From assembly GCA_905250115.1 (NCBI GenBank), contig CAJNOI010000004.1:81110-145109 (forward strand): a stretch of 64,000 nucleotides of DNA, given 5' to 3'. Both the position numbers and the translations under genes were made by a program. Below are positions 32,720 to 45,700 of the stretch, piece after piece. The notes under the pieces are model-generated. The model was given only the letters and a program-made list of their open reading frames with translations. It was not told the DNA's origin and made no database searches. The DNA is from Adineta steineri (taxonomy: Eukaryota; Rotifera; Eurotatoria; Adinetida; Adinetidae). Positions within the stretch are counted from its first letter, which is position 1. Every line of letters begins with the position of its first letter.

Positions 32720-35700
32720 ATGAACTTCTTCAGGCTCTTTGAGAGCGGAAAGGTAACGCCAGCACAACAATCTAGTATGAATAAACAAAATAATTTGATG
32801 GTAAGTTTATAGTTTTATTCTAGCAGTTGATCAAAATATTGCTTAAAAAGACAAAAAAACTGTTATTATAATATTGTACAACAATTGAGTGCAAAATATG
32901 ATAAAAGGTCTCCTATTGTAAATGAGGATTTTAACAGCATATTTGTCACGGTTTGTCAAAGGAATAGTGAGCGTTGATGTAAATGTTTTCCCCTGTGCAC
33001 TTCAGCTCTTCTTTTCGATCGTGTTTCACAAAAAAAAAATAAGATACTGTTTTCATTCTACCGTTTCATTGTCTATGGTCATAAGTTTTCGCACATATCA
33101 TGCAAGAAATATTCTTGTAGTAATTATAAACAACCTTGAAAGCGACACTACTTTTATAGAAACTTTTTTTCTCCTTGTCATTCATTATAAAACATCGCAT
33201 GTTTACTGTTATACGAGACATAAGTATTTGCAATCATAGACAGAAATATATTTTATACTTTTCCCGTCATGTCTCGTCATTAATAACGTAATTGGTAAAC
33301 ACAAATATCGTCTCAAGAAATACTTCGTTTGCATACTCTCTTTTTTGCATTTATAACACACCAACACCCACATCCGCTTTTTAATTAGAACCCAGTAGAT
33401 ATCCAGCTGTATCGGAAAAAGTTATTGCCGGAAACTCTGTTATGATATCACATATCGATTTCTGGTATCGAATCCTACAGTAGGATCAAATAAAGCTCGG
33501 CAGGTTTGTCGATAGAAGTTTAGTGCTGTAACCTAGTACTAATGGAACGAATATCAACTAAATGAAGTTTGATGAGATGAGTAAGAATTAGATAATCTAT
33601 AGTCATAGGTTCGTCTGCGTGTATCTTACCAATTGACGTCTCTACCATATACTCTTCCTGCATCTGATTCATCTACTCGGTAGAAGAAAAAATGGAAAAA
33701 GATTGATAGATTACTGCAGATCTCATATCGGAATTCATCAGACGAAAAGTTTAAACAATTTTACCGTTAAATCTGTTAATGATTTACATGCCATTAGTAA
33801 GCCCCTATGAATTATGTGCATAGGCATATTTGTTAAGCAAATACTTGCAAATACACGCGTTTTTGTGACGTTTACATTAGATTAGGCAGTATCGACAGTT
33901 CGACTTTGTCACTTTATTTCGCTTATTTCTTTTATTCAACCTAATAGATCAGTAAGCATCAAGAATAAATCTTTTTTTATTTTTCTTTAGGTAGCTGAGT
34001 TGCTCAAGAAAGGTTGCGATTTAGCAGAAAATGGCACTCCAGATGATCTGAAAAAAGCTATCGAAAAATTTTCCGAACTAAACTTTCCAAATGTTGATAT
34101 GCTTTATCTTCGAGGTAATGTCCATCTGAAACTTGGCATTTCCAGACATTATCAGGAAGCTATTGATGACTTTACTGAAGCGATTCGTCTCGTTAACGAC
34201 CCTGATTTATCACACGAAAAATTTAAATATACTGCGGAATTATATTACAAACGAGCATTCGCCCATCAAGTGCTCGGTGAGAATGATGATGCTATACATG
34301 ATTACTCATTGTTCATTAGACGCGCACATGATAAAGGAAATCATATCTTAGCCAAAGGGTATTTAAGCCGTGGATTAGTCTATGAATCCATGCAACGTAT
34401 GGACAAAGCCTGGTGTGATATTAATACGGCTAGTGAGCTAACTTGTAAGAAAAACCCTTACTATGAATATTGCCGAGAGCGAGTACGCATTGCTATATCG
34501 GAAATACATGACGATATGGATGATGAACATGAACATATTAATGATAGTGTTAGAGAAAATGAGAATGGCGTAGAGGATCAAGATAATGAAGAACTCATGA
34601 ATAGTGAGACCCCGGCATCGATGGGACAGCAGATGAATTTGGACGTGACTATTGAGGAGTCGAAAGTTAAGTATGAGAAACTGTTCTATGATGCTCTTCT
34701 ACGCAGTGAACAAGGACATATCGAAGAAGCACTCGAAAAGTTCAAAACTGCTTCTGAAATTACGTCAAACAAGTACCAGAAAGCTGAAAGTTCATTTCGA
34801 CAAGGTCTTTGTTATTACCAGCTGCATGATAACTCTCAGGCTCGCAATTCCTTTGAAACAGCTCGTAAATATAATCCAAAACACGCGCGAACTATTTTTC
34901 GTCTCGGAATGATGCAAGCAGCTGATAACCAGTTGAAAGATGCTATAAAAACTCTGTCTTTAGCATATAAATATGCGACTAATGATGTCGATATACTTTA
35001 TGAAAGAGCAAATGTGTTTGAAAGGTTGGGTAAACTTCAAGAAGCTGTGTATGATCGTCGCTGTGCCATGCAACTATCACAATCCTCAAACACTACAATA
35101 ATTATGCTCGAAGATCGCATTCGTCATATCAAGGCCGAAATTGCTAAAGAAGGGGAGTCATCTATACGGCATTTTAAGATAGGCTGGCTAGAAGAGACAC
35201 TACAATGGTTTTATAAAACTAAAAACGTATACATCCATGAAGACAAGAAAAAGATAGTCAACGTCACAAAAACGAGCAACTCTTTATACGAGAAAGCAAT
35301 AAATGAATACAAGGCAGCTATCGACGCCGACAAAGAACAATGTTGTCCTGAAGCTTATGCCGTCCTGAGTTTATGCCAAGATCAAGTGAAAGATATTCTA
35401 TTTGCACAAGAAACTCTTCAAACACTATTAGAAATGTTAAGAACGCTTCCTCAATTTTTATCAATGTGGAAATTATTCATCGAAAATGTTAAAAATCCAA
35501 AGTATTGGAATGAAATGGGTGCTCTTCCGCCCGATAGAAGATTGGACAGAGTACATGGAATCGATCAACATTATACAGATATCGAACTTGATGAGAAAAG
35601 CTTCAAGGACGACGAGAATCTCTTCTTATTCTATCGAACATGTCGTGTTCAATTATCGAATGTACTCGCGGCCTTTGCCCTTGCCGGTTGTACCAAGGAA

Positions 35701-37467
35701 GTCATTGCACATAATTTGAAAGGTCCATATTATTAGTGAGTATAAATACTTCATTTTATTTTGAAAACTAGAATGTAAATAAGGATGTGAACGAGTATTA
35801 ATCAATGAATCTAAGCAAAAGACTAACATACTTATCTCACATCTACACCTGCTCCTCCATTTATGTATATAATTTGTAGCGCTGCACAAGTGATCAAACA
35901 AATATCCCCACATCTTGCCGCGATCCCACATGCTGGCTCAACAATTCAAAAAGGAAACGAGTACCTTGCTACATATCTGGAAGACAAAGATCATGAACTC
36001 ATCAGAAATAAGTTAGAAATAATTTCCGATTGTGGTGATGTTATTGAACAGAGCGACATTGCACGTCGAGTGGCACGCCGATTGGCCGATCGATATCAAG
36101 AACAATTAAAACGACTACATAGAAGAAATAAAAAGATCAACAGAAGTTGCTATGTATGGTGCATAAGCAAGTTACCAAAGATTGAATCACTTGATGAGAA
36201 TGCACCGGCTAAACGAGTGGCTACCTTTGCTGTTAATTACATTATTTCTGCCGTCACTAATCAGACTATTAAAATATTAAAATTAAAAACGGTGAAGGAC
36301 AACAAAGATGTTCTTGTGGAAATGCTGGTTCAACTTGCGTGTGGTGCTCATGGATCCTGTTGTTCTATACCAAAATGGTTTTATGATGATCCTAATCAAT
36401 ACTTACCACTCAAACCAATCTTGAATAATACTTCACCAGACCAACAGCAATCAATTTCTGAAGAACAGGTCAGATACTTTTTTGAAAAGTGAGAAATACT
36501 TTTTTACTACTTCACTGTTTAACTGTTAAACACTAAAGCCTAAACTCTACGAACATTCTTTAATTTTTTTCTCATACTTTATCTGTGAAATGTAGTTTAA
36601 CTTACAGTTTTCCATTGAAAAAACCCGGCTTCTATCGAAGATTCTGTAGTGTCAAAAAAATCAGAGAACATGTTGAGCTACAACTCATTTCGATGCTGAT
36701 TCGCTGACTGCAAAACGTTCAACTGTGCAGCCAATTGAATATGCTCTTGAGGGTGGGTGTCGTTGGCGGATGTGAGTGTGGGCGAGAGCTAAATATGACA
36801 CCCATACCTCTCTAGTAGACAAAACATAGAACTTTTTTATCGTTTTAAAATCCATATATGTCGAATTCTTTAAGTCTGCTCTCTATTTTTGAAGCATATT
36901 ATATGTGTTTTTAATCATAAAATATAGTTTAGTATAAGATCTTCTATCTCCAAAACTAATCGAAATTAGATGAAAAAATAAACTCAATGTATAGAAGAAA
37001 AGTAAATGTTGTATTTTATAATTATATAGAATCTTGAAGCTACAAAGTGTACCATAACAACAACAACTAATACTACCTCAACGCCAGAGCCTTCTGTATC
37101 TATCACCGAATACTTTACTCTTTCCGAGTTTTTCCGAGCTCCTGGTCTGCGTTATGATCGTCAAGAGAATCTTAACTATGGATTTGGCCTAAAACAAGAG
37201 CGAGAATCTAAGGAGTCTGCCGATGAAGAAGAAAAGAATGGCAATCTGAAAGTAGTGACCAGTCAGCCAATAACAACAGTTGGTGCTAATGCTACGAAAC
37301 AGAATGAAGATCCCAAAGATGGTGAACAATGGGCAGAATGTTCATATATGAAAACAGAACACTACGGATATCGATTATGTAGTTCTCAAGAACTGAACTT
37401 TATAAAATACGAATGGCAGAATAGAAAATGTTGTTGTTGTGCGTATTATGATACATATTGTTGCTAA
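32720..37467 (+). CDS. TPR-repeat protein with Cys-rich tail
   Basis: Four exons (32720-32800, 33991-35735, 35880-36468, 37030-37467) join in phase and give 950 residues. The first exon encodes only 27 residues and is followed by a 1.2-kb intron. Residues 30-400 contain two groups of tetratricopeptide-like helices (YLRGNVHLKLGISRHYQEAI, YYKRAFAHQVLGENDDAIHDY, SSFRQGLCYYQLHDNSQARN, DILYERANVFERLGKLQEAV) separated by an acidic linker near 190. The C-terminal half is alpha-helical with no domain I recognise and ends in a cysteine-rich tail (KCCCCAYYDTYCC). TPRs bind proteins, so a scaffold role is likely. The third intron carries a palindromic GGGTG element. Confidence 0.7.
33356..33377. repeat. 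Single-arm GGGTG-type element
   Basis: ACACACCAACACCCACATCC matches one arm of the palindromic family. No partner arm was found nearby. It lies in the first intron of the TPR gene. Confidence 0.4.
36746..36812. repeat. Palindromic GGGTG element
   Basis: Left arm CTTGAGGGTGGGTGTCG, right arm GACACCCATACCTCTC, about 35 bp between. It lies inside intron 3 of the TPR gene. Confidence 0.7.
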
Positions 37468-37533
37468 TAGAAAAATCTTTTCGAAATATAGAACATTTAT
37501 CACTTTTCAAAACGTTTTCAGATATAAATAGAC

Positions 37534-39462
37534 ATGAATGAAAAAGAAACAACATCACGATTCATAGTTGAACCACCTTCGTTAGTTGAATCTATTTTTA
37601 TTAATTTCTAAATTCAAATTTTATTTAGACCTCTAAATCCTTATCGAAGTATCATAGAAGAAAATCCAGTTGTGGAACATTTTACTAAGAGACGTCTTCG
37701 AAAACATATGCGCCATGTTGGACTGGTCTGTATTCTGCTTTTTTTTCTCATTCATGTTATTATCGCTTTTATTTCAAATATAGATACCAGAGCCACCTAA
37801 ACATGGAAATACAGAATCAATTTCTTTAGAACATGATGAACATCGGACTCACAATTCAGAACCAGAACGATATAAACGATTTAGACGAAAATTCATAGTA
37901 GCAATGGCTGATACGTAAGTAAAACTATTTAATATTTTTCTAACTGATTATTATTTTTGCTGATCTAATAAAAGTGTTGAAGAAGTTGACCGAGCACGAC
38001 AAGCAGAATTTCGAAATCAATTGGAATTATGGGATAAAATGTATTCAAATCGTATTCAACGTATTAAAGTAATTAAGCCAATTATTTAAAATATTTGAAT
38101 AAAAAGATCTTTATTTATAATAAAGTCATACGACAGAAAACTTGAACGTAAATATGGTTTGTTCGTTAACAAAGAAATAAAAAAGGTATGTTATCGATTT
38201 TTTTCGCTCATTGAAAATGATAGTAATAATGTACTTCTCAATTATTCTGTATATATGAGTAATTGATTCTTCTATCTGTGAAAAGCAAAAATCATTTTGT
38301 TTGCTTAACTCATAAAAAAAATAATCATGTTTTTTTCCAGTAAAGAAACTTCCAGACCACTCCTCAGAAGATGATAATATAATTGTCGAGAAGAGAAGAT
38401 GTATAAGTATCTGATCATATTTCAATTCATAGTATTCATCTATTTTAAGCAATTGATACGAGAAAACTTGCCCAAAATGCCGGACGTACCGTCTATATCA
38501 ATCCCAAGAATTCTGCCTGATTTTGTTCCAAAACGATCAACACGGTAAGAACGACAATTGAATAAATAATCAAAAGAACTATTTCGTTTTTTTATATTTA
38601 AAGTCGTGCAGCATCTGCAAAAGCAAGAAATCTTCCTTCGAATATATCTCCTCGTCAGTATCCCAATAGAGAACATTCTAATTCTGATGAAGTTACTGAA
38701 CGTTTGACTAAACTTGAAAACATTTTTTCAACATTCGAACGAGAAGATTTTCACGAATGTCGTATGAATGTTAATCTGTTAAAGATGAATGTAGAATTCT
38801 TAACAAACGATAGGAATATAGTACACGAAGAATTGAACAAATTGAGAAATGACATTGATGAATTACAAACTGACTTGAACGATATTGTTAAAGATCAAGA
38901 CATGTTAAAGATAATACAAACTGAGCATGATCAAAAATTATCTCAATTAACTCTATTAGTAACAACATTTCAGAACCAAATAAAAAATATTTCAATATCA
39001 TCATCTGCTTCAGGCACAAAAAATTATGATGAAGATTTGAGTAGTATACAAGACAAACAAGAACAATTCGATGCTTCACTGCAAACGATCGTTAAAAATA
39101 TGGAAATACTTCAAACATCAGTTATTACAACAGACAACGGGATTAATCAACTCAGCGATAAAATAATTGTACAACAGCAACAAATTGAAAATGTAATCAA
39201 TGGTAATTTGAATGCGCTTGAACAAAAAATGGCGACATTACAGGAAGAACTTAAGAAGATTATTGATGAATCAGTAAAAAGAATTAAAAGAGAAACAACA
39301 ATATTAAACGACAAGGTTGAAAATTTAGAAAGAGCTATTGATGGAATGAATTTACCTCATACAAAGAAACTAAATACTTTGCCTTTCGTAGAAAAACTCG
39401 CTCCGATGGACTTATTGGAAATCAATTGGTGCAAATATCAGGAAGAAAATAAAACTGACTAA
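37534..39462 (+). CDS. Coiled-coil protein, exon model partly uncertain
   Basis: Supported exons are 37534-37580, 37629-37725, 37784-37914, 37975-38068, 38126-38185 and 38346-38406, then a segment ending at 38544 whose upstream acceptor I cannot fix in frame, and 38604-39462. The N-terminal part is basic and charged (FTKRRLRKHMRHVG, RYKRFRRKF). The C-terminal 280 residues are a long coiled coil with heptad spacing (ECRMNVNLLKMNVEFL, IVQQQQIENVINGNLNALEQ). No family is recognised. A cytoskeletal or centrosomal role would fit but is a guess. The unresolved join may mean an unusual splice or a lesion. Its 5' end is 66 bp after the TPR gene. Confidence 0.55.
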
Positions 39463-39549
39463 CATACAGATCTCATTTTTAAGAGAATAAAGAGAGAACT
39501 GCTCTGAAAATCATTAGAATTTTTTTTATTTCAATCAGAAACAAAAGAT

Positions 39550-39617
39550 AGGGATGGGTGTGGATATAAGTTTGATTTGATCAAGCACACTCTCACCCAC
39601 ACCAACACTTTTTTGAG
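39550..39617. repeat. Palindromic GGGTG element
   Basis: Left arm GGGATGGGTGTGG, right arm CACCCACACCAACAC, about 33 bp between. It lies between the convergent coiled-coil and GPCR genes. Confidence 0.7.
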
Positions 39618-39645
39618 TTCATTAATTATTCGTTTCTATTATCAT

Positions 39646-40687
39646 CTAATGTGGTAATATTAATATTGAAATCATTCTCCGTCGTCGCCAACGCTCAAGA
39701 TGAATTTTAAAAAGAACATAAATTAATTGTCGTCGAAATCGTTCAGATACACAAATAAATATATAAAATGGACTCTTAAAATAAATAAATAAAATCAATA
39801 TCATATTTATAGAACTACATAGGGTTTATACTTACTGCAAAATATAAATAATAAAAAAAGACTGTTAAATTACTAATAAAATTAATTTTTTCAGCAGGAA
39901 ATGGATCTTCAATGATACTTGATATTGATCGAATTATTAATATAATTGGATATGGCATTAAAGCAATTATATTAAATATATCAAGTACAACTATCATAGT
40001 TGTTAATTGTTTATCTAATTCACGTCGAATATTCGATATTCTGCTTGATGATAAACATTTAATATTATAATAAGACAGTAATCCAAATAAAATTGTAACA
40101 AATATTGGAAGATAGCCTGTTAATATAGCTGAATAACCATGAATAAAATAATTTGAAAATTTTTTATTTCTAATCATACAACGAAATTTTTTTGTAGAAA
40201 TTAATTTATTTAAATCAAAATAGATTAAACATGGAATGCCATGAATAAGCCAAATAATAAGAAATAGTTTAGTAAGACGACGAGATATTTTAATATTACT
40301 CCATTCACGCCATCGATAATGAGAGCAAGTTGCAAAATATTGATCAATTGTTGCTAAACATAAACATGTAATGGAAAGTAATGCACATACTTGTAAACTA
40401 TATTGAAATAATTTACAAAAACTTGATGAAATTAATGTTAAATCAATATCAAATCCACTAACTAAAATACGATGAAGTAATCCTGTTAATAAATGACCAA
40501 TATTAACAAATGAAATCATAGTTAAATAAAATGCACATGAATTTTCTCGAAATGTTTTTAAACTAATAAGAACAATAATATTTAATATACCACCAATACA
40601 ACCACCAATAAATATAGGTATACCTCCATAGATTGAGACATTTTTCAAGTAATATGAATATAATGAGCTATTATTTGAGGATGACAT
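39646..40687 (-). CDS. Rhodopsin-like GPCR, divergent
   Basis: Two exons, 40687-39836 and 39774-39646, give 326 residues (an upstream in-frame Met at 40777 is less likely). Seven hydrophobic segments are visible. TM1 carries GGCIGGILNIIVLISL; TM2 and TM3 bear FCKLFQYSLQVCALLSITCL with a conserved Cys. The DRY position reads DQY (CLATIDQYFATCSHYR). TM7 is split by the intron, and the tail SPFYIFICVSERFRRQL has the amphipathic helix 8 look. This resembles the lineage-expanded peptide-receptor-like GPCRs of bdelloids. The ligand is unknown. Confidence 0.8.
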
Positions 40688-41244
40688 TAGGTAGTTTAAG
40701 AAAATTTTAATATACAAAAAAAGCAGATGTATATTTGTCAAATGCTCAGATTTATAATGATCTTTGCGTATCTTCATTCATATTTAAATATGAGAAATGA
40801 ACAAGAAAATTATTTTGTAATATAATATTTTATAAACATTCATTTACACATTAGACTTATATTTTTCTTATTCAATTCTCATTTAATATTTTCATGGTAG
40901 ATTAGTTCTTTTTTAATATATATTAATCTTATCAAACTGATCATATTTATTTTATTTGAATTATAGATGAAGAAATATGAGTTATTTAAATCGGATTATA
41001 TAGATAGACATATCAATACATACGTGTTAACCATTTATTTTTAAAATTATTAAATATTAAAGAAAATGTGTCTTATCAATTTAAAAGAAGAAAAGAAACG
41101 GCACGCACGTACCTACATATATATTTATATGCTCTACGTACAAAGCAAAGTCAATAATTATCATAAAAGATCTAGATAGATAGAGAGAAGAATGTATACA
41201 TGAAAATAATAGACAGGTGTGAGTGAGGTGTGGGTATAGGTTTG

Positions 41245-41340
41245 AATTGATACTTACTGGAAAAAAACCTAGAAGAAGTCGTTTGAGGGTGCAGGTGTGT
41301 GGGTAAGAGATAGACACCCATAACACCCATGTAAAGAAAA
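41245..41340. repeat. Dispersed repeat, copy 2 (includes palindrome)
   Basis: Second copy of the block at 23727-23830. The palindrome arms are TTTGAGGGTGCAGGTG and GACACCCATAACACCC (41283-41330). A further half arm GAGTGAGGTGTGGGT precedes it at 41221. Confidence 0.75.
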
Positions 41341-41817
41341 ATCTATAAAAAATATCATTAACATCGATTTTTTCGAAAAAACCAAGAAAAATTGATAAAA
41401 TGCAACATTTTTTGATTAAATTTAACCATTTGTTTTTTATTTTAATCGCTATTTTCAGTTTTAATCGACTAAAACGGATTAAAACATTCAAAATAACCGA
41501 TTCTAATAGATTTTTTCAATAGAAATCGATTTCAATCTATTGAACACCTTGAAATAATGTATTATAATCGAATTTTCAGATAAGATTCGATTTTAATTGA
41601 TTGAGCGGTATAGAATAATCTATTTTCATTATCTTCTTGAACTCTAATCAACCTCAATAGTTTTTCTCAAAATAAATAATTTACATCGATTAAATCATGT
41701 AAAATAATATATTTTGATTCAATCTTCCCAGTGTTTCAGCAGGCAAATAGTTTTAATAAATTTGCTTTAAAAATTTGGTGTAGTTAATTTTTTTAGACGG
41801 AATTATGATAATTATTT

Positions 41818-41871
41818 CAGGGTAGGTGTATCTATTAGTTAACAAAAGATGCACCCGCACCCACACCCAAA
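41818..41871. repeat. Palindromic GGGTG element
   Basis: Left arm CAGGGTAGGTGTATC, right arm GATGCACCCGCACCCACACC, about 18 bp between. Confidence 0.65.
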
Positions 41872-42727
41872 TCAATTTATTCAGCACCATCTTACAAATA
41901 TATAAATTTTATTTACATTTATTAAGTATTACAACCGAACAACAAGTTTAGATACAAAACTTTACTACTTTTTGTATTAATCGATGCATAAGCACACCGT
42001 CCTATGAAATCACGAGCGAATAAAAACAAAATTCATAACTGCTTCTATTGGCCTCGTATCAGAGACAAACATAGTACGCAATTCACACTCACATCAATCC
42101 TTCGCGAGTTTTTCTTCCTATTTATGCCTATTAGATTACGAAAGAATAATATGTTGTTGTGGAAGTTTCATCATTATTGCTTATCTCTCAGTGAAATATG
42201 CGATTAGTCATCGATTCTTTTGCGTATGAAGAAAATTTATGCACGAAGGTAATTACTGTCTATCATAAAAAAAATGTGCTTCGATTAGAAAGAAAAACAG
42301 TGATCATCCAACCGTATTCAAAATGTCCTTGTAAAATAACAACAACGCAGAAAACAAAATTCAAATGTTCTAATATAATAATTTTATTTACAAACCATAT
42401 CGGTTCGAGAAATAAATTGCTAGTACTGTTTATCAGTTTTTCCTTATATGTATCTTTTTTGTCGAAAAATATACGTTCTTACGTACTTCTTGGTGAAATA
42501 TATGATAACGTCATCGATTAATTTTCGTATGAAGAAACAAAGAAATTACGCACAAACGTTATTGCTCTCTATTGTAAAAAAGAATATCCTCTGATTGCAA
42601 AGATAAAAGGTGATCATTAAAGTGCATCCAAAACGTCCTTCGTGTTACTCTCACGCTTGCTGTGTTTTTATTTTTCTTAGAATTTAAATTCAATTATACG
42701 TAAAATAAATACTTGCAATCTACAATA

Positions 42728-45700
42728 ATGGATTCAGAAACGATAAACAATACCATCGTTTTACAAACCACAACAAACTGCGTACAAAGTGCAATGTGTC
42801 GAACAAAGATGATTCAGCAAAAAAATTTAGAAAACTTTCAGATCGTTTGGTTAGATGCTGATATCTACAAAACGCAAGATAATTTACAAACAATAGCTCT
42901 ATTACGTGCTACTGTCAATTATGTGGAGCCATTTGAAGATTATTACGAGTGTTATGAACACATAGGCAAAATTAAAGATGAAAAGGTGTTTTTAATTGTT
43001 TCGGGTTCGATTAGTCAACACATAGTACCGTATCTATACTACATGCCACAAGTTCAGTATGTTTATGTATACTGTTTTGAGACTGACAAATATCAGACGC
43101 TGGCACATGAATATGAAATAATCCGTGGTCTATATACAAATATGAACGATATTTGTGAGCAACTAAGTAAAGATGTTATCGAATGTTCCCACCAATTCTT
43201 ATCCATGAATATTATTTCTACGCATATAAAAGAAAAAGAAATAAATAAACAAGAAGCTTCATTTATGTACTTCCAACAAATAAGTGAAATTTTAATTCGA
43301 ATGGAATCGGATGATGATGCAAAACCAAGCATGGTCAATTACTGTCGATTACAGTATAATGGCAATGAACGCGTCTTGAAAGATATTGAAGAATTTAACA
43401 ACAATTACACTCCCGACAGAGCCGTATGGTGGTACACAACACATTGCTTTGTATATGAGATATTGAATAAAGCGCTTCGAATCCAAGACATTGATATTTT
43501 ACTTAAATATCGCTTCTTCTTAACAGATCTGCATAATCAGATAAAACAATTACACACAGAAGAATCATTAGCTAGAAAAAATGAGAGCACCGAACTAAGT
43601 CCCTTAACTGTGTATCGTGGGCAGCGTATAACTCGAGAAGAACTAGAACACATAAACAACAATAATGGCGGACTTTTATCATTCAATAACTTTCTATCAA
43701 CCTCTACTAACCTAAATGTAGCGTCCAAATTCATCTCAGGTACAGAAGACTCTGCAAGTGTTCTATTTGAAATACAAGCCAACTATACCCAAGACACGAA
43801 ACCATTTTCTCATATTGATCACTTGAGCCAGTTCAATCAAGAAGGAGAGGTTCTCTTCACGATCGGATGCGTGTTTCGGATCGAATCAATTCAAAGATTA
43901 GAAAACAATGTATCAAAAGTCAGCCTAACATTGACAAAAGAAGAAGATCCATACCTGAAAGAACTGCGAGAATATTTTCTGACGGAACTAGGCGACAAAT
44001 TCAATCTCATCGCTCTAGGAAAACTTATGCTCTATATCGGTAAATATGACGACGCTGAACAAATTTTCAAAATACTACTTCCAAACGACCATCTGTCTCA
44101 CATGTATCCCGTCAACGAACGCGACGATGAAGTATTTGATGATCATGATAACGCTTATTGTAATAATAAATTAGAATATCCTGAGCATGGTACTCAAGAA
44201 TCTTTCCTCTCGTCAACATCGCGTCAGTTTTACCAGGCAATTACATATCATAATATTGGATTAGTTTACTACCACAAAGGTGAATACGATAAAGCTTTGG
44301 AATATTATGAAAAAGGGCTAGAAATTGAACTGAAATCATTGTCGGATAATCGTGCATCACTAGCTACTAACTACGGAGCCATTGGAAACCTTTACCATGA
44401 GAAAGGTGAATACGATAAAGCTTTAGAATACCATGAAAAATGTCTGAAAATTGAACTGAAATTATTGCCACGAGATGATCACTCTTTAGCTGTTGCATAT
44501 GGATATATCGGAGAAGCTTACAAGGAGAAAGGTCAATACGATAAAGCTTTGGAATCTCATGAAGAGAGCCTGAAAATCGTACTGGAATCATTGCCACAGT
44601 ATCATCCATCGTTAGCCACTGCATATAGGAATATTGGAGAGGTTTACTATATGAAAGGTGAGTACGATACGGCTATGCAGTATTATGAAAAAGGACTCCA
44701 AATCGAACTGAAATCATTACCAGGTGACCATCCATTAATAGCTACTGCATATGGGAATATTGGATCCATTTACAAGGACAAAGCTCAACACGATAAAGCT
44801 TTGGAATGTCATGAAAAAAGTCTGAAAATCATGCTGAAATCACTGCCTCCGCATCATCCATCATTAGCTACTACATACTGGAATATTGGAGAGGTTTACC
44901 TGGAGAAAGGTGAATATGATAAGGCTTTGGAATATTATGAAAAAGGACTTGAAATTGAACTGCGATCATTGCCAGATGATCATCGATCACTAACTGCCAC
45001 ATACGGACGTATTGGAAAAGTTTATCAAGATAAAGGGAAATACGATAAGGCTTTGGAATATTATGAAAAAGGACTGGAAATTGAACTAAAGAGGTTCCCA
45101 TCGCATTACAAGACATTAGCAACTACATATGGAAATATTGGAGCAGTTTATCAGGACAAATGTGAATATGATAAGGCACTGGAGTATCACGAAAAAGAAT
45201 TGAAAATCATACTAGAATTATTGCCTCAGTATCATCCATCAATAGCTACTGCATATGGGAATATTGGAGCAGTTTACCACAACAAAGATGAATACGATAT
45301 GGCTTTGGAATACTATGAAATAGGACTTGAAATTAGACTGAAATCATTGGCAGGTGACCATCCATCAATAGCTAATTCATATGGGAATATTGGAGCAGTT
45401 TACCACAGCAAAGATGAATACGATAAGGCTCTGGAATACTATGAAAAAGGACTTGAAATTGGACTGAGATCATTACCAGGTGACCATCCATCAATAGCTA
45501 CTGCGTATGGGAATATTGGAGCAGTTTACCACAACAAAAATGAATATGATAAGGCTTTGGAATATTGTAAAAAAGGACTTCAGATTGAACTGAAATCATT
45601 GCCAGATGATCATCCGTCACTAACTGTCACATATTGGAATATTGGAAAAATTTATCATGATAGTGGGAAATACGATAACGCCTTGGAATATTATGAGAAA

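Larger units (their letters stand above)
40688..42727. other. Intergenic region with repeats
   Basis: 2 kb with the second copy of the dispersed repeat, another palindrome and an AATCGATT-rich stretch at 41345-41720. Open frames here (41081-41491 minus, 42004-42521 plus) look non-coding. A TTTTTCTTAG acceptor at 42680 may receive a spliced leader for the next gene. Confidence 0.5.

Noticed and set aside
32922..33239. 105-codon open frame in the first intron of the TPR gene
   Set aside because: Intronic position, T-rich composition, no domain and no splice support.
33440..33500. Possible tRNA (TCGAATCC-like loop)
   Set aside because: No matching acceptor and anticodon stems could be paired around it.
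41081..41491. 136-codon minus-strand open frame
   Set aside because: It runs through the dispersed repeat and palindrome; no protein-like pattern.
44367..45122. Minus-strand open frames across the TPR repeats
   Set aside because: They are antisense shadows of the 126-bp coding repeat and copy its period.
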